64,000 nt of DNA from assembly GCF_040958695.1 (NCBI RefSeq), contig NZ_CP162599.1:1460001-1524000 (forward strand). Direction: 5' to 3'. The notes below the pieces were generated by a model. That model saw only the letters and a program-made list of their open reading frames with translations, was not told the DNA's origin and searched no databases. Both the position numbers and the translations under genes were made by a program. Positions within the stretch are counted from its first letter, which is position 1; the number at the start of each line of letters is the position of its first letter. Of the stretch, positions 37,644 to 46,821 are shown piece after piece. The DNA is from Ornithinibacillus sp. 4-3. Lineage in GTDB: Bacteria; Bacillota; Bacilli; Bacillales; Amphibacillaceae.

Positions 37644-37658
37644 AATTTTTTGAAAAAA
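37644..37658 (+). promoter_or_regulatory. CodY-like box ahead of flgB
   Basis: AATTTTTTGAAAAAA differs from the CodY consensus AATTTTCWGAAAATT at three of 15 positions. It lies 19 bp before the flgB start and 6 bp before its ribosome binding site. CodY represses the flagellar operon in B. subtilis, so a role is plausible. I found no clear sigma-D promoter upstream. Confidence 0.4.
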
Positions 37659-37677
37659 ATTGAATGGAGAAAGCAAA

Positions 37678-38070
37678 ATGAAATTATTTGGTGGAACCTT
37701 TCAGGCGTTAGAAACATCTCTGGATTATGCTATGTTAAAAAATCGAACCATTTCCAATAATATTGCTAATGTGGATACACCAGGTTATAAGGCTAAAGAT
37801 GTCGATTTTAAACAAGTATTTTCCAATGCGTTAGCAAGTAACATGGAAGCAAAAAGATCACATGAGAAACATATTCCATTTTCAAATGACGGGCAAGCAT
37901 ATTCTATAAGGAATCGTAAGCATACTTCTTATAATCATAATGGAAATAACGTGGATATTGACAAAGAAATGGCAGAATTAGCAAAAAATCAAATTTATTA
38001 TCAAAGCTTAGTAGATCGAATCAATGGTAAATTTAGCAGTTTACAGACAGTTGTTAAAGGAGGAAGTTAG
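37678..38070 (+). CDS. flgB: Flagellar basal-body rod protein FlgB
   Basis: FlgB is a proximal rod subunit exported by the flagellar type III system. The 130 aa protein has the rod/hook N-terminal pattern ALETSLDYAMLKNRTISNNIANVDTPGYKAKDVDF and a C-terminal heptad helix that pairs with it. I chose ATG 37678 with GGAG at 37665. A TTG at 37660 would start on top of that site. It is the first gene of a 26 kb flagellar and chemotaxis operon. The stop is 2 bp before the flgC start. Confidence 0.96.
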   Translation: MKLFGGTFQALETSLDYAMLKNRTISNNIANVDTPGYKAKDVDFKQVFSNALASNMEAKRSHEKHIPFSNDGQAYSIRNRKHTSYNHNGNNVDIDKEMAELAKNQIYYQSLVDRINGKFSSLQTVVKGGS

Positions 38071-38072
38071 TG

Positions 38073-38528
38073 ATGTCTATTTTTAATGGGCTAAATACAA
38101 GTGCAAGTGCACTTACTGCTCAACGCTTTCGAATGGATGTTGTTTCCGCGAATTTAGCAAATGCGCAAACGACTAGGGCAACAGTGAATGATGCAGGAGA
38201 ATTTGAACCATACCGTCGTAAAATGGTTGTCTTACAATCGGATAACCAAAATTTCAAATCTATTCTACAAAAAGCGACAACCGCAAAGAATGATACTTTA
38301 TCGGGTGTTAGAGTGTCTAGAGTAGTTGAAGATGAGACTCCATTTAAATTAGAATTTAATCCAACTCATCCTGATGCAGATGAAGCTGGATATGTTCGTT
38401 TACCTAATGTCGATCCATTAAAAGAAATGGTTGATTTAATGGGTGCAACAAGATCTTATGAAGCGAATGTCACTTCACTAAATGCAACGAAAAACATGTT
38501 AATGAAAGCATTAGAGATAGGTAAATAA
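38073..38528 (+). CDS. flgC: Flagellar basal-body rod protein FlgC
   Basis: FlgC is another proximal rod subunit. The 151 aa sequence starts MSIFNGLNTSASALTAQRFRMDVVSANLANAQTTR and has the FlgC motif YVRLPNVDPLKEMVDLMGATRSYEANV near the C-terminus. ATG 38073 follows AAGGAGG by 9 bp. The adjoining GTG at 38070 would add one residue. Its neighbours flgB and fliE complete the proximal rod group. Confidence 0.96.
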   Translation: MSIFNGLNTSASALTAQRFRMDVVSANLANAQTTRATVNDAGEFEPYRRKMVVLQSDNQNFKSILQKATTAKNDTLSGVRVSRVVEDETPFKLEFNPTHPDADEAGYVRLPNVDPLKEMVDLMGATRSYEANVTSLNATKNMLMKALEIGK

Positions 38529-38578
38529 AGATACGAATGAGCTTTCATCAATGAATAAATAATGAAGGAGCATAGAAG

Positions 38579-38881
38579 ATGCCAAATGAAATAGCAGGTG
38601 TATCTAATGTTCAACTGCCATTAATGAAGTCAAATGCAGTTACTACACCTACAGAAACTCAAGTTGATTTTGGAAAGGTATTTAAAGGCGCTTTAGAAAA
38701 TCTTGATAACATGCAAAAAGCATCAGATGCTAAAACTGAGGCGCTTATTCGTGGCGATATAGATGATCTACATGATGTGATGATAACAGCTCAAAAAGCG
38801 AGCCTTACATTAGAAACAACAGTCCAAATACATAGAAGAGTTATTGATGCATATAACGATGTTATGCGTATGCAGTTATAA
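38579..38881 (+). CDS. fliE: Flagellar hook-basal body protein FliE
   Basis: FliE links the MS ring to the rod. The 100 aa protein shows the family C-terminus GDIDDLHDVMITAQKASLTLETTVQIHRRVIDAYNDVMRMQL. The start ATG 38579 follows GAAGGAG. A 180 bp gap with a stem-loop separates it from fliF, longer than the usual short spacing in this operon. Confidence 0.95.
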   Translation: MPNEIAGVSNVQLPLMKSNAVTTPTETQVDFGKVFKGALENLDNMQKASDAKTEALIRGDIDDLHDVMITAQKASLTLETTVQIHRRVIDAYNDVMRMQL

Positions 38882-38947
38882 TTTTAGGTGTTACATAGAA
38901 GACAGTAAATACATCAAGAAGTATTCATAACTAAAAAAGCAAATAAA

Positions 38948-39000
38948 AAACTTAGTATTTTTATAGTAGTGTATTTAGCTAACTATAACTTACTAAGTTT
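38948..39000 (+). other. Intercistronic stem-loop between fliE and fliF
   Basis: AAACTTAGTA (38948-38957) and TACTAAGTTT (38991-39000) are perfect 10 bp complements. Inside, ATAGT pairs with ACTAT. No T run follows, so it is probably not a terminator. It may act in mRNA processing or partial attenuation of the operon after fliE. Confidence 0.55.
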
Positions 39001-39061
39001 CCTTAATGGGAATTAATACATATTAAAGTTAATTATTAAGTAAGAATCTGGTGGCGAACAT

Positions 39062-40684
39062 ATGAATGAAAAAATACAAAAATATACAGAAAGTACGAAA
39101 GCTTTTTGGAGCAAACGTTCAAAAGGTCAAAAAGGAATATTCATTGGGTCCTTCGTTCTAGTAATTGCTATTATTATTACTATTTCTTTTCTTACCTGGA
39201 ACGAAAAATTTGTTCCGCTCTATTCTAATCTTTCATTACAAGAAATGAGTCAGGTACAGGCGGAATTAGATGCAAGAGGAGTTCCGTATGAGATCGGAAA
39301 TGGTGGAGCAACAATTAGTGTTCCTGAAGAAAGAGCAGAAACTTTGCTTGTAGAATTAGCAGGACAAAACATACCTAGTACAGGAAATATTGATTTTTCC
39401 TTTTTTAGTGAAAATGCATCTTGGGGAATTACTGATAATGAATTCAGTATTATGAAACTGGATGCGATGCGTACAGAGCTGGCGAAATTAATAAAAAGTG
39501 TAGATGGAATATCTGATGCAAATGTGATGATTACATTACCGCAGGAATCTGTGTTTTTAAATGATGCAAATGAAACAGCGACAGCTTCTATTGTGATTCA
39601 TACAGAACTTGGACACCAGTTTCAAGAAAATCAAATTGAATCATTATATCATTTAGTCTCCAAAGCGATACCTAATTTACCGAAAGAAAATATTATTATT
39701 AGAAACCAATATTTAGAGTATTTTGACCAAGCATCTTCTATGGCTTCTAGTGATCAGGGAATTTATACATATCAGCAAGGTGTGAAGCAAGATATAGAGA
39801 AAGATATCCAGCGCAGACTCCAACAAATGATCGGGACAATGGTTGGAATGGAAAAAGTAATTGTCTCTGTAACAGCCGATATTGACTTTACAAATGAAAA
39901 TAGAGTAGAAGAACTTGTAACACCGGTAGACTTAGAGAATATGGAAGGATTACCAGTGAGTATAGAGACAATATCTGAAACCTATTCTGGAAATCAAGAT
40001 ATTGGTGGCGTTCCAGGAGCTGGTGATGAGGATATCACTGGTTACCAAGGGGTAGATGGAAACTCAGATGGGGATTATGAGCTTTTAAAGGAAACGATTA
40101 ATAATGAATTTAATCGTATTCGTAAAGAAATTGTCGAAAGTCCTTATAAGGTACGTGATTTAGGAGTACAAGTGGCAATTGACAATGTATCAAGCATAGA
40201 GGGAGAGACTGTTCAATATTTAACACAGCAAGAACAAAATTCAGTTGAAACAGGTATTTCTTCTATTATTAATTCAATTATTACAACTTCTATTGATAAA
40301 GATTATGGAGATATAGATCCAACTGAAAAAGTTTCGATAGTATTCCAAGAGTTTTCAGGAGTAAATACAATAGGACAGGAAGGAATGACTACAGGAACCT
40401 CTATTTTCTCTTCGGGATCAACATGGTTATATATTGTTGGTGCGATTTTATTGATTGGAATAATTATAGTAGGAATTGTTCTTATGAAGAATCGTCGTAA
40501 ACAAGAAGAAGAGGTTTTTGAATCAATAAGTAGTAATGTAGCTACAGCTTCACCTGAGATTCCTGATTTACAAACAGAAGGAAATACAGAAACAGATATA
40601 CGCAAGCATCAACTAGAGAAATTAGCAAAAGACAAACCAGAAGAATTTGCTAAGCTGCTAAGAAGCTGGATGGCAGAAGATTAG
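39062..40684 (+). CDS. fliF: Flagellar MS-ring protein FliF
   Basis: FliF forms the membrane and supramembrane ring on which the flagellum is built. The 540 aa protein has a transmembrane helix at about residues 25-45 and YscJ/FliF ring-building domains (VPLYSNLSLQEMSQVQAELDARGVPYEI, YTYQQGVKQDIEKDIQRRLQQMIG). A second helix lies at about 457-480 (WLYIVGAILLIGIIIVGIVL), followed by a cytoplasmic tail ending RSWMAED that should bind FliG. GGTGGCG precedes ATG 39062. fliG follows after 12 bp. Confidence 0.97.
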   Translation: MNEKIQKYTESTKAFWSKRSKGQKGIFIGSFVLVIAIIITISFLTWNEKFVPLYSNLSLQEMSQVQAELDARGVPYEIGNGGATISVPEERAETLLVELAGQNIPSTGNIDFSFFSENASWGITDNEFSIMKLDAMRTELAKLIKSVDGISDANVMITLPQESVFLNDANETATASIVIHTELGHQFQENQIESLYHLVSKAIPNLPKENIIIRNQYLEYFDQASSMASSDQGIYTYQQGVKQDIEKDIQRRLQQMIGTMVGMEKVIVSVTADIDFTNENRVEELVTPVDLENMEGLPVSIETISETYSGNQDIGGVPGAGDEDITGYQGVDGNSDGDYELLKETINNEFNRIRKEIVESPYKVRDLGVQVAIDNVSSIEGETVQYLTQQEQNSVETGISSIINSIITTSIDKDYGDIDPTEKVSIVFQEFSGVNTIGQEGMTTGTSIFSSGSTWLYIVGAILLIGIIIVGIVLMKNRRKQEEEVFESISSNVATASPEIPDLQTEGNTETDIRKHQLEKLAKDKPEEFAKLLRSWMAED

Positions 40685-40696
40685 GAGGAATTCAAA

Positions 40697-41710
40697 GTGG
40701 CTAGACATAAACAAGGATGGACAGGGATTCAAAAAGCAGCAGTACTCTTAATATCCTTGGGCCCAGATGTAGCATCTCAAGTGTTCAAGCATTTAACAAA
40801 TGAAGAAATTGAGCGATTAAGCTTAGAAATATCATCTGTTAAAAAGGTTGAAAATGAATTAAAAGAAGATATTTTAGATCAGTTTCATCAGATTGCTCTT
40901 GCACAGGACTATATCTCACAAGGCGGGGTAGGCTATGCCAAAATGGTTCTTGAAAAAGCATTTGGTAAACAAGAAGCAGAGAATATTATTACCAAATTAA
41001 CATCTTCTTTACAAGTTAGACCATTTGATTTTGCGAGAAAAGCAGATCCTCAACAGGTTTTGAATTTTATTCAAACAGAGCATCCGCAAACGATTGCACT
41101 TATTTTATCTTATTTAGATCCAGAACAAGCTGGACAAATTTTATCTTCGTTACAAGAAGATATGCAAGCAGAGATTGCTAAGAGAATTGCTACGATGGAT
41201 TCGACATCTCCTGAAATAATTAGTCAAATTGAGCAAGTTTTAGAAAGAAATATTTCAACATCCATTACAGAGGACTATACGCAAACTGGTGGAATTGAAT
41301 CTGTAGTAGAAGTATTAAATAGCGTGGATCGCAGTACAGAACGGGTTATCTTGGATACATTAGAAATTCAGGATCCTGATTTAGCAGATGAAATTAAAAA
41401 ACGTATGTTTGTATTCGAAGATATTGTTATTCTTGACAGTCGGGCAATTCAACGCGTTATCCGTGAGGTGGATAATGAGGATCTACGCTTAGCGCTTAAA
41501 GTATCTAGTGAAGAAGTTCAGAAGGTTATTTTCAAAAACATGTCTACACGTATGGCAGATACATTCAAGGAAGAAATGGAATTTATGGGACCTGTCCGTC
41601 TGCGTGATGTAGAAGAAGCACAAACGAGAATAGTTTCTATTATTCGCAGGTTAGAGGATGTAGGAGAAATCGTAATTGCTCGTGGTGGAGGTGACGACAT
41701 TATTGTCTAG
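40697..41710 (+). CDS. fliG: Flagellar motor switch protein FliG
   Basis: FliG couples the C-ring to the stator for torque. The 337 aa protein has the N-terminal FliF-binding part (QKAAVLLISLGPDVASQVFKHL), the middle domain with EHPQTIALILSYL, and the C-terminal charged torque helix (IREVDNEDLRLALKVSSEEVQKVIFKNMSTRMADTFKEEMEFMGPVRLRDVEEAQ). The start is GTG 40697 after TAGGAGG. Its end overlaps the start of fliH. Confidence 0.97.
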   Translation: MARHKQGWTGIQKAAVLLISLGPDVASQVFKHLTNEEIERLSLEISSVKKVENELKEDILDQFHQIALAQDYISQGGVGYAKMVLEKAFGKQEAENIITKLTSSLQVRPFDFARKADPQQVLNFIQTEHPQTIALILSYLDPEQAGQILSSLQEDMQAEIAKRIATMDSTSPEIISQIEQVLERNISTSITEDYTQTGGIESVVEVLNSVDRSTERVILDTLEIQDPDLADEIKKRMFVFEDIVILDSRAIQRVIREVDNEDLRLALKVSSEEVQKVIFKNMSTRMADTFKEEMEFMGPVRLRDVEEAQTRIVSIIRRLEDVGEIVIARGGGDDIIV

Positions 41711-42446
41711 TACACCACCTTACATAGATGAAAAGAAGAAAATTAAGATTAAACCAATCCATCAACTTCAAAAAGTGCAAAATAGTGAGACAGAAGTAAA
41801 ATCTGGATCACTGAAGGATACTTATGAAGAACAATTAAAGCGATTAGAACAAATCAAGCAGGAACAAGCAGATTTGCTTGAGAAGACAAATTTAGATATT
41901 GAAAAACAACGGAGTAAATGGGAAGCAGAAAGAAGCTCACTAGTTGAACAGGCAAAGCAAGAAGGGTATTCACAAGGGTTTGATGCTGGAGAGAAAAAAG
42001 GTTTAGCTCAATATGAAGCATTGTTAGATCAAGCAAATCAAATTATTGCCCAAACAAAAGCAGACTATGACAAAATGCTAGATGCTAATGATGAGGTGCT
42101 TGTCAAGCTTGCTATGGTGAGTGCTGAAAAAATATTAAAAATAAAGCTAGAAGAAGATCCATCATTATTTTTATCCATTGTTAAAGCCGTTATTAAGGAT
42201 TCAAAGGATCAAGTAGAAATATCTATTTTTCTTCATCCAGAAAACTATAAAGTGGTTATTGAAATGCGGGAAGAATTGTCTCAAACACTTGATGGTGATG
42301 TGAAGCTATCTATTTATATTGATCATCATTTGAACAAGCATGAATGTTTGATTAAACATCCCTTTGGACAAGTTAAAGCTGGAATTGATCCAGAGCTAAA
42401 AGAGTTACAGAAAATATTGTTAGAGGTAGTGACGGAGGATAAGTAA
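41703..42446 (+). CDS. fliH: Flagellar assembly protein FliH
   Basis: FliH tethers the export ATPase FliI to the gate and C-ring. The protein (about 247 aa) has an N-terminal charged region, a long coiled coil (about 50-125, EEQLKRLEQIKQEQADLLEKTNLDIEKQRSKW) and a C-terminal V-ATPase-E-like domain. I chose TTG 41703, because GGTGGAGGTG lies about 9 bp upstream inside the end of fliG. An upstream TTG at 41676 is possible but lacks a site. It ends in a one-base overlap with fliI. Confidence 0.9.
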   Translation: MSSTPPYIDEKKKIKIKPIHQLQKVQNSETEVKSGSLKDTYEEQLKRLEQIKQEQADLLEKTNLDIEKQRSKWEAERSSLVEQAKQEGYSQGFDAGEKKGLAQYEALLDQANQIIAQTKADYDKMLDANDEVLVKLAMVSAEKILKIKLEEDPSLFLSIVKAVIKDSKDQVEISIFLHPENYKVVIEMREELSQTLDGDVKLSIYIDHHLNKHECLIKHPFGQVKAGIDPELKELQKILLEVVTEDK

Positions 42447-43756
42447 TGAATATTACCCGTTTATGTGACGCTATCGAACAAGCCAATACATATAAGTATT
42501 TTGGGAAGGTATTAAGAGTAGTAGGGCTGATGATTGAATCTCGTGGCCCTGCTGCAAAAATAGGAGAGGTTTGTTATATCCATACGTCAGCTTCTCAATC
42601 GATTCTATCAGAAGTAGTTGGTTTTAATGATGAAAGAATTATTTTAATGCCTTATGCTGAGGTGACCGAAATCGCACCAGGTTGTCTAGTAGAAGCAACA
42701 GGTAAAGCCTTAACTATTAAAATAGGAAAAGGTTTAATTGGTCAAGTAGTTGATTCCTTAGGGCTTTGTCTAGACAAATCTAGGTTGCCAAATAGTTTAG
42801 AGGATTATTTAACGGAACGACAACCACCAAATCCAATGCAACGAGCACCGATTTCAGAACCGATTGAAATAGGTGTAAAAGCAATTGATTCTTTATTAAC
42901 GGTAGGTCAAGGTCAAAGGATTGGTATTTTTGCAGGTAGCGGAGTTGGAAAAAGTACGCTGTTAGGAATGATTGCTCGTAATAGTAATGCTGATTTAAAT
43001 GTGATTGCTCTTATTGGAGAACGTGGCCGGGAAGTGCGTAACTTTATTGAAAAGGATTTAGGTCCAGAAGGGTTGAAACGATCAATTATAGTCGCAGCTA
43101 CATCTGATCAACCTGCTTTAATGCGAATAAAAGGAGCATATACGGCAACCGCAATCAGTGAATATTTTAGAGACTTAGGATATAACGTAAATTTAATGAT
43201 GGATTCTGTTACAAGGGTAGCGATGGCACAGCGAGAAATTGGTTTGGCAACTGGAGAACCACCAACAACCAAAGGATATACTCCGTCCGTTTTTTCCATT
43301 TTACCGAAATTGCTTGAGCGAACTGGGATGAGTGATAAAGGCTCAGTCACCGCATTTTATACTGTATTAGTAGATGGGGATGATATGAATGAGCCAATTG
43401 CTGACACTGTCCGTGGTATTTTAGATGGCCACTTTGTATTAGATAGAAAATTAGCAGAGCAAGGTCAATATCCAGCTATTAATATTCTAAAATCTATTAG
43501 TCGTTTAATGAGTCAGATTATTGATTCGGAACATAAAAATATGGCACAAGAATTCAGAAGATTAATGGCAAATTATGAAGAGAATAGTGAATTAATTCAA
43601 ATTGGTGCCTATAAAAGAGGAACAGATCAAGCGATAGATCGAGCTATTCATTATTATCCAAAAATCCAAGAATTTCTAAGGCAGCAAACGATGGAAGATG
43701 TACCATTCATTAAAACTGTTGAAATGATGAATGAATTGCTCAATGGAGGGGTCTAG
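42446..43756 (+). CDS. fliI: Flagellum-specific ATP synthase FliI
   Basis: FliI is the hexameric ATPase that energises unloading of export substrates. The 436 aa protein resembles F1-ATPase beta. The P-loop is AGSGVGKS at 163-170, then GERGREVRNFIEKDLG, MDSVTRVAMAQREIGLATGEPP and GHFVLDRKLAEQGQYPAIN. The start ATG overlaps the fliH stop (TAATG), so translation is coupled. fliJ follows after 2 bp. Confidence 0.97.
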   Translation: MNITRLCDAIEQANTYKYFGKVLRVVGLMIESRGPAAKIGEVCYIHTSASQSILSEVVGFNDERIILMPYAEVTEIAPGCLVEATGKALTIKIGKGLIGQVVDSLGLCLDKSRLPNSLEDYLTERQPPNPMQRAPISEPIEIGVKAIDSLLTVGQGQRIGIFAGSGVGKSTLLGMIARNSNADLNVIALIGERGREVRNFIEKDLGPEGLKRSIIVAATSDQPALMRIKGAYTATAISEYFRDLGYNVNLMMDSVTRVAMAQREIGLATGEPPTTKGYTPSVFSILPKLLERTGMSDKGSVTAFYTVLVDGDDMNEPIADTVRGILDGHFVLDRKLAEQGQYPAINILKSISRLMSQIIDSEHKNMAQEFRRLMANYEENSELIQIGAYKRGTDQAIDRAIHYYPKIQEFLRQQTMEDVPFIKTVEMMNELLNGGV

Positions 43757-43758
43757 TT

Positions 43759-44196
43759 TTGGGACATTTAACATTGTCTAAAGTACTACAGGTTAGAGAA
43801 AACGAAAAAAAGGATGCAGTGCTTGTATATAATCAAGCGATTGAAAAATTTGAGAATGTCGCAACAAAGCTATATCAGATATTGCGAAAAAAGGAAATGG
43901 CAGAACAAACAGTAGAAACATATAAAGAAACTATTACACCAATTGATTCAATCATAGAACAAATGACTTATATTGAATCACTAAATCAGCAAATTATATC
44001 CTTGCAAACAGCAGTTAATGAAGCTAGAGAAGAAATGGAATTAAAGCAATTATTATTAACGGAATCACATAAAGAGGTTAAAAAGTTCGAAAAATTAATT
44101 GAAAATAGGTTGTTGGCAGAGAAAAATGCACAGATGAAGCTGGATATGGCAGCAATGGATGAAATTTCGATTCAACAATTTATTAGTAAAAACTAG
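43759..44196 (+). CDS. fliJ: Flagellar export chaperone FliJ
   Basis: FliJ is a gamma-subunit-like coiled-coil protein that inserts into the FliI ring and interacts with FlhA. The 145 aa sequence is almost wholly helical and charged, with heptads from about residue 10 to 130 (LQVRENEKKDAVLVYNQAIEKF, KEVKKFEKLIENRLLAEKN). The start is TTG 43759 preceded by GGAGGGG. The call depends mostly on position after fliI plus the coiled-coil pattern, because this family is poorly conserved. Confidence 0.9.
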   Translation: MGHLTLSKVLQVRENEKKDAVLVYNQAIEKFENVATKLYQILRKKEMAEQTVETYKETITPIDSIIEQMTYIESLNQQIISLQTAVNEAREEMELKQLLLTESHKEVKKFEKLIENRLLAEKNAQMKLDMAAMDEISIQQFISKN

Positions 44197-44205
44197 GTGA
44201 ATGTA

Positions 44206-44802
44206 ATGAAAAAAGATGGAATAAAAAAGACAAATCCATTCTTAGCGTTTTTATTAGTTGTTGTTGTTCCCGTTATTGTAACAACGATATTGGTTATTAT
44301 TATTTTATCAGTTGCTGGTGTTAATGTCATTGATTGGACGAAGGACAAGGCAAGTAATATTCCTGGTATATCAAAACTTGTTACAACAGAGGAACAAAAG
44401 CAAGATAAAGTAGCATTAGAAAGAGCTAATAGTCGGATTGAAGAACAAAATGGAAAGATTACTGAATTAGAAGCTGAGATTAGTAGTCTAGAAGATACAA
44501 TTGAGCAATTAAATGATGAGTTACTCCGAAATGAAAATGAAAGAGAATCCATGGAGAACATAAATGAAACTTCAACAAATACAGAACAAGAAGATGAAGC
44601 TACCGATTATATAAAAGAAATGTCTGCATCCTTTAAAAAAATGAAGAAAAAACAAGCAGCTTTAATATTTGCGGAATTAGAGGAAGAAATAGCATTGGCT
44701 ATCATGTATGAATTACCGAATGATGTACGTGGTGGAATTATTGAGTCGATGGAACCAAATAAAGCAGCTGATTTAACCGCTAAATTCATTAATAGGGAAT
44801 AA
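44206..44802 (+). CDS. ylxF: YlxF (MotE/MgtE N-terminal-like) flagellar operon protein
   Basis: A 198 aa membrane-anchored protein. One transmembrane helix (about residues 10-35) is followed by a coiled coil (RIEEQNGKITELEAEISSLEDTIEQLNDELL). A C-terminal domain resembles the cytosolic MgtE N domain (MKKKQAALIFAELEEEIALAIMYELPNDVRGGIIESMEPNKAADLTAKF). B. subtilis YlxF lies at the same position. The related MotE acts as a chaperone of stator protein MotB in Helicobacter, so a stator role is possible here but unproven. ATG 44206 follows AGGTGA. Confidence 0.88.
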   Translation: MKKDGIKKTNPFLAFLLVVVVPVIVTTILVIIILSVAGVNVIDWTKDKASNIPGISKLVTTEEQKQDKVALERANSRIEEQNGKITELEAEISSLEDTIEQLNDELLRNENERESMENINETSTNTEQEDEATDYIKEMSASFKKMKKKQAALIFAELEEEIALAIMYELPNDVRGGIIESMEPNKAADLTAKFINRE

Positions 44803-44844
44803 AAATTTGGACGTTATTTCATATTTGAAAGGGGGTGAATAGAA

Positions 44845-46320
44845 ATGAATGCGATACGTTTATTTTTTCCTGAGACATCATTTAATATGAAGGAAGCTAT
44901 GAAAGGAATCAAAAGAGATGCTTCTGATTTAACATCCTTTCAACACATGTTATTTTCTCAAACGGAAGAAAATGCTGCATTGATGGAAGAACTTCTTATT
45001 CTAAATAAAGAAGCGAGTTATGCTGATTTACCATTTGAAGAAATGATATTAGATGGGGAACATGTAGAAACAGAAGAGCAAGAAGTAGAAATTGATGATT
45101 TAATAGTAGCTCCTATGCCAATAGCAGAACAAACTGTTATTCCAGCAACTTCTGTTTTATCGATGATGAAGACAGATAAGGAGATAATGGAACAAGAAAT
45201 GCCTACTCAACGTGTTGAAGCTGCTATGGTGGATGAAGAGATAGAAGAACAAGCAGAGAATATAGTAAGACACGTAAATAATGACGTATCATTGCTTAAA
45301 GAGTCAGCTAATAATACATCAGCTTTACCTAGCTTCGGAGATAACCAGCAAAAAGAATTAGCAAGGATGACTGAGCAATTAATGGCTAAGGTTAATGCCT
45401 CTTTTGATAGAAGATCAGTTCATTATTACGCTACATCTAAAACTTTTACAGCGATAGACGAGATCCAGATCCAACAACAAATGTCTGATATCGTTTCACA
45501 GTTTCAACATTTAGTAGAAAGTGTAGAAGAGCCTGAAAAATTCATCCATATCGCTCCAAAAGTAATAGAGCTATTAAAAAAATGGACAAATTTAGAATCA
45601 GTACATAAAACCGATTTTACTTTGGTTGAACAAGAGCCAAAGCTAAATGGAATATGGCAAGAATTAGTTCAGCGATACAGTGTTCGTAATGGAATGTATG
45701 CTAATGCTCAATATGCCTTGGATGCAGAGGTTACTGCAAGAGATGTTAGTAAATGGATGCAGGCTCTCTATGTAAATGAACAGCAAGTAATGAATGAACC
45801 AGTCATACCAGTAGCAAATGCTCCAACACAGACAATGCCAATGTCTAAAGTAGAGCAATATATTATTCACTTAAACCATCAAAACACGGAAGAAACAGTG
45901 GAACAGCAATTGATTAATCGTTTTAATCAGGTAATGAAAGCAAGTCGATTCTTAACATTTAAAAATGGTGTTAGTCAACTAACTTTTTCCATTCGTCCAG
46001 AGCATTTAGGGGAGATGACCGTTCGACTTATGAAAGTTGATGGGGACATGGTAGTAAAAATCATAGTCAATTCACAAGCAACAAGGCAGATGTTAGAAAC
46101 GAATATCCACCAGTTGAAAAACACATTTGCACCACATCAGGTTGTTATTGAAGAAGTAGATTCAAGAGAACAAGTTGTTCAAAAAGAACAACCAGATCAT
46201 GAACAAGCTTTTAAAGAAGAACAGGAAAAATCAAATGCTTCAGAGCATCAGCAACAAAATAATCAAGAGGATGAAGACGCAATAGATTTTCAAGAGGTAC
46301 TTATGAATGTGAAAGTGTAG
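44845..46320 (+). CDS. fliK: Flagellar hook-length control protein FliK
   Basis: FliK measures hook length and switches the export gate to late substrates by acting on FlhB. The 491 aa protein has a long, poorly conserved N-terminal ruler region. Its compact C-terminal domain (about residues 345-445, KNGVSQLTFSIRPEHLGEMTVRLMKVDGDMVVKIIV) contains the LxPExLGxxxV signature in the form IRPEHLGEMTV. GGGGGTG precedes ATG 44845. flgD follows directly. Confidence 0.94.
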   Translation: MNAIRLFFPETSFNMKEAMKGIKRDASDLTSFQHMLFSQTEENAALMEELLILNKEASYADLPFEEMILDGEHVETEEQEVEIDDLIVAPMPIAEQTVIPATSVLSMMKTDKEIMEQEMPTQRVEAAMVDEEIEEQAENIVRHVNNDVSLLKESANNTSALPSFGDNQQKELARMTEQLMAKVNASFDRRSVHYYATSKTFTAIDEIQIQQQMSDIVSQFQHLVESVEEPEKFIHIAPKVIELLKKWTNLESVHKTDFTLVEQEPKLNGIWQELVQRYSVRNGMYANAQYALDAEVTARDVSKWMQALYVNEQQVMNEPVIPVANAPTQTMPMSKVEQYIIHLNHQNTEETVEQQLINRFNQVMKASRFLTFKNGVSQLTFSIRPEHLGEMTVRLMKVDGDMVVKIIVNSQATRQMLETNIHQLKNTFAPHQVVIEEVDSREQVVQKEQPDHEQAFKEEQEKSNASEHQQQNNQEDEDAIDFQEVLMNVKV

Positions 46321-46329
46321 GTGAGAGAA

Positions 46330-46821
46330 TTGGCTACAATAGATCCATCCTTATATTTACGAAATCAAACAACAGGACGAACACCAAGTCCAGAGCTTGG
46401 AAAAGATGAATTCATGAAGATATTGATGGCACAGCTACAAAATCAAGATCCATTAAATCCAATGGAAGATCGCGATTTCATTGCACAAATGGCTACCTTT
46501 TCTTCATTAGAGCAAATGATGAATATGGCAAGCTCTATTGATCATTTAGTGCAAAATCAATTGATATCACCTGTTATCCAATATAGTCATATGATTGGGA
46601 AAGAAGTAACCTATCAGTCATTTGATGAAGAAACGGGGCAGAAAAAAGATATTGTGACAAGCAAGGTAATTGCTGTAAGCCAAAAGGATGGTTGGGCGAT
46701 TTTAGAATTAGAAAATGGTGAAAAGGTATATGCTGATGCAATCATGCAAGTAAAAGATCCATCCGCAGAAAAAGTAGAAACACCAAAGGAAGATGATGGA
46801 GAGAGTAACAATGAAGAATAA
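46330..46821 (+). CDS. flgD: Flagellar hook assembly scaffolding protein FlgD
   Basis: FlgD is the hook cap under which FlgE subunits polymerise. The family core is GKDEFMKILMAQLQNQDPLNPMEDRDFIAQMATFSSLEQMMNM, and a C-terminal beta part follows. I prefer TTG 46330, since AGGTGA lies 5 bp upstream. GTG 46321, directly after the fliK stop, is an alternative that adds three residues. It is a short FlgD of about 163 aa, typical of Bacillus. The end overlaps the next gene by 11 bp. Confidence 0.93.
   Translation: MATIDPSLYLRNQTTGRTPSPELGKDEFMKILMAQLQNQDPLNPMEDRDFIAQMATFSSLEQMMNMASSIDHLVQNQLISPVIQYSHMIGKEVTYQSFDEETGQKKDIVTSKVIAVSQKDGWAILELENGEKVYADAIMQVKDPSAEKVETPKEDDGESNNEE

Noticed and set aside
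37392-37677. A sigma-D promoter for the flagellar operon
   Set aside because: I looked for TAAA with a GCCGATAA-like -10 element and found none. A TATAAT near 37536 has no convincing -35 element, so I list no promoter.
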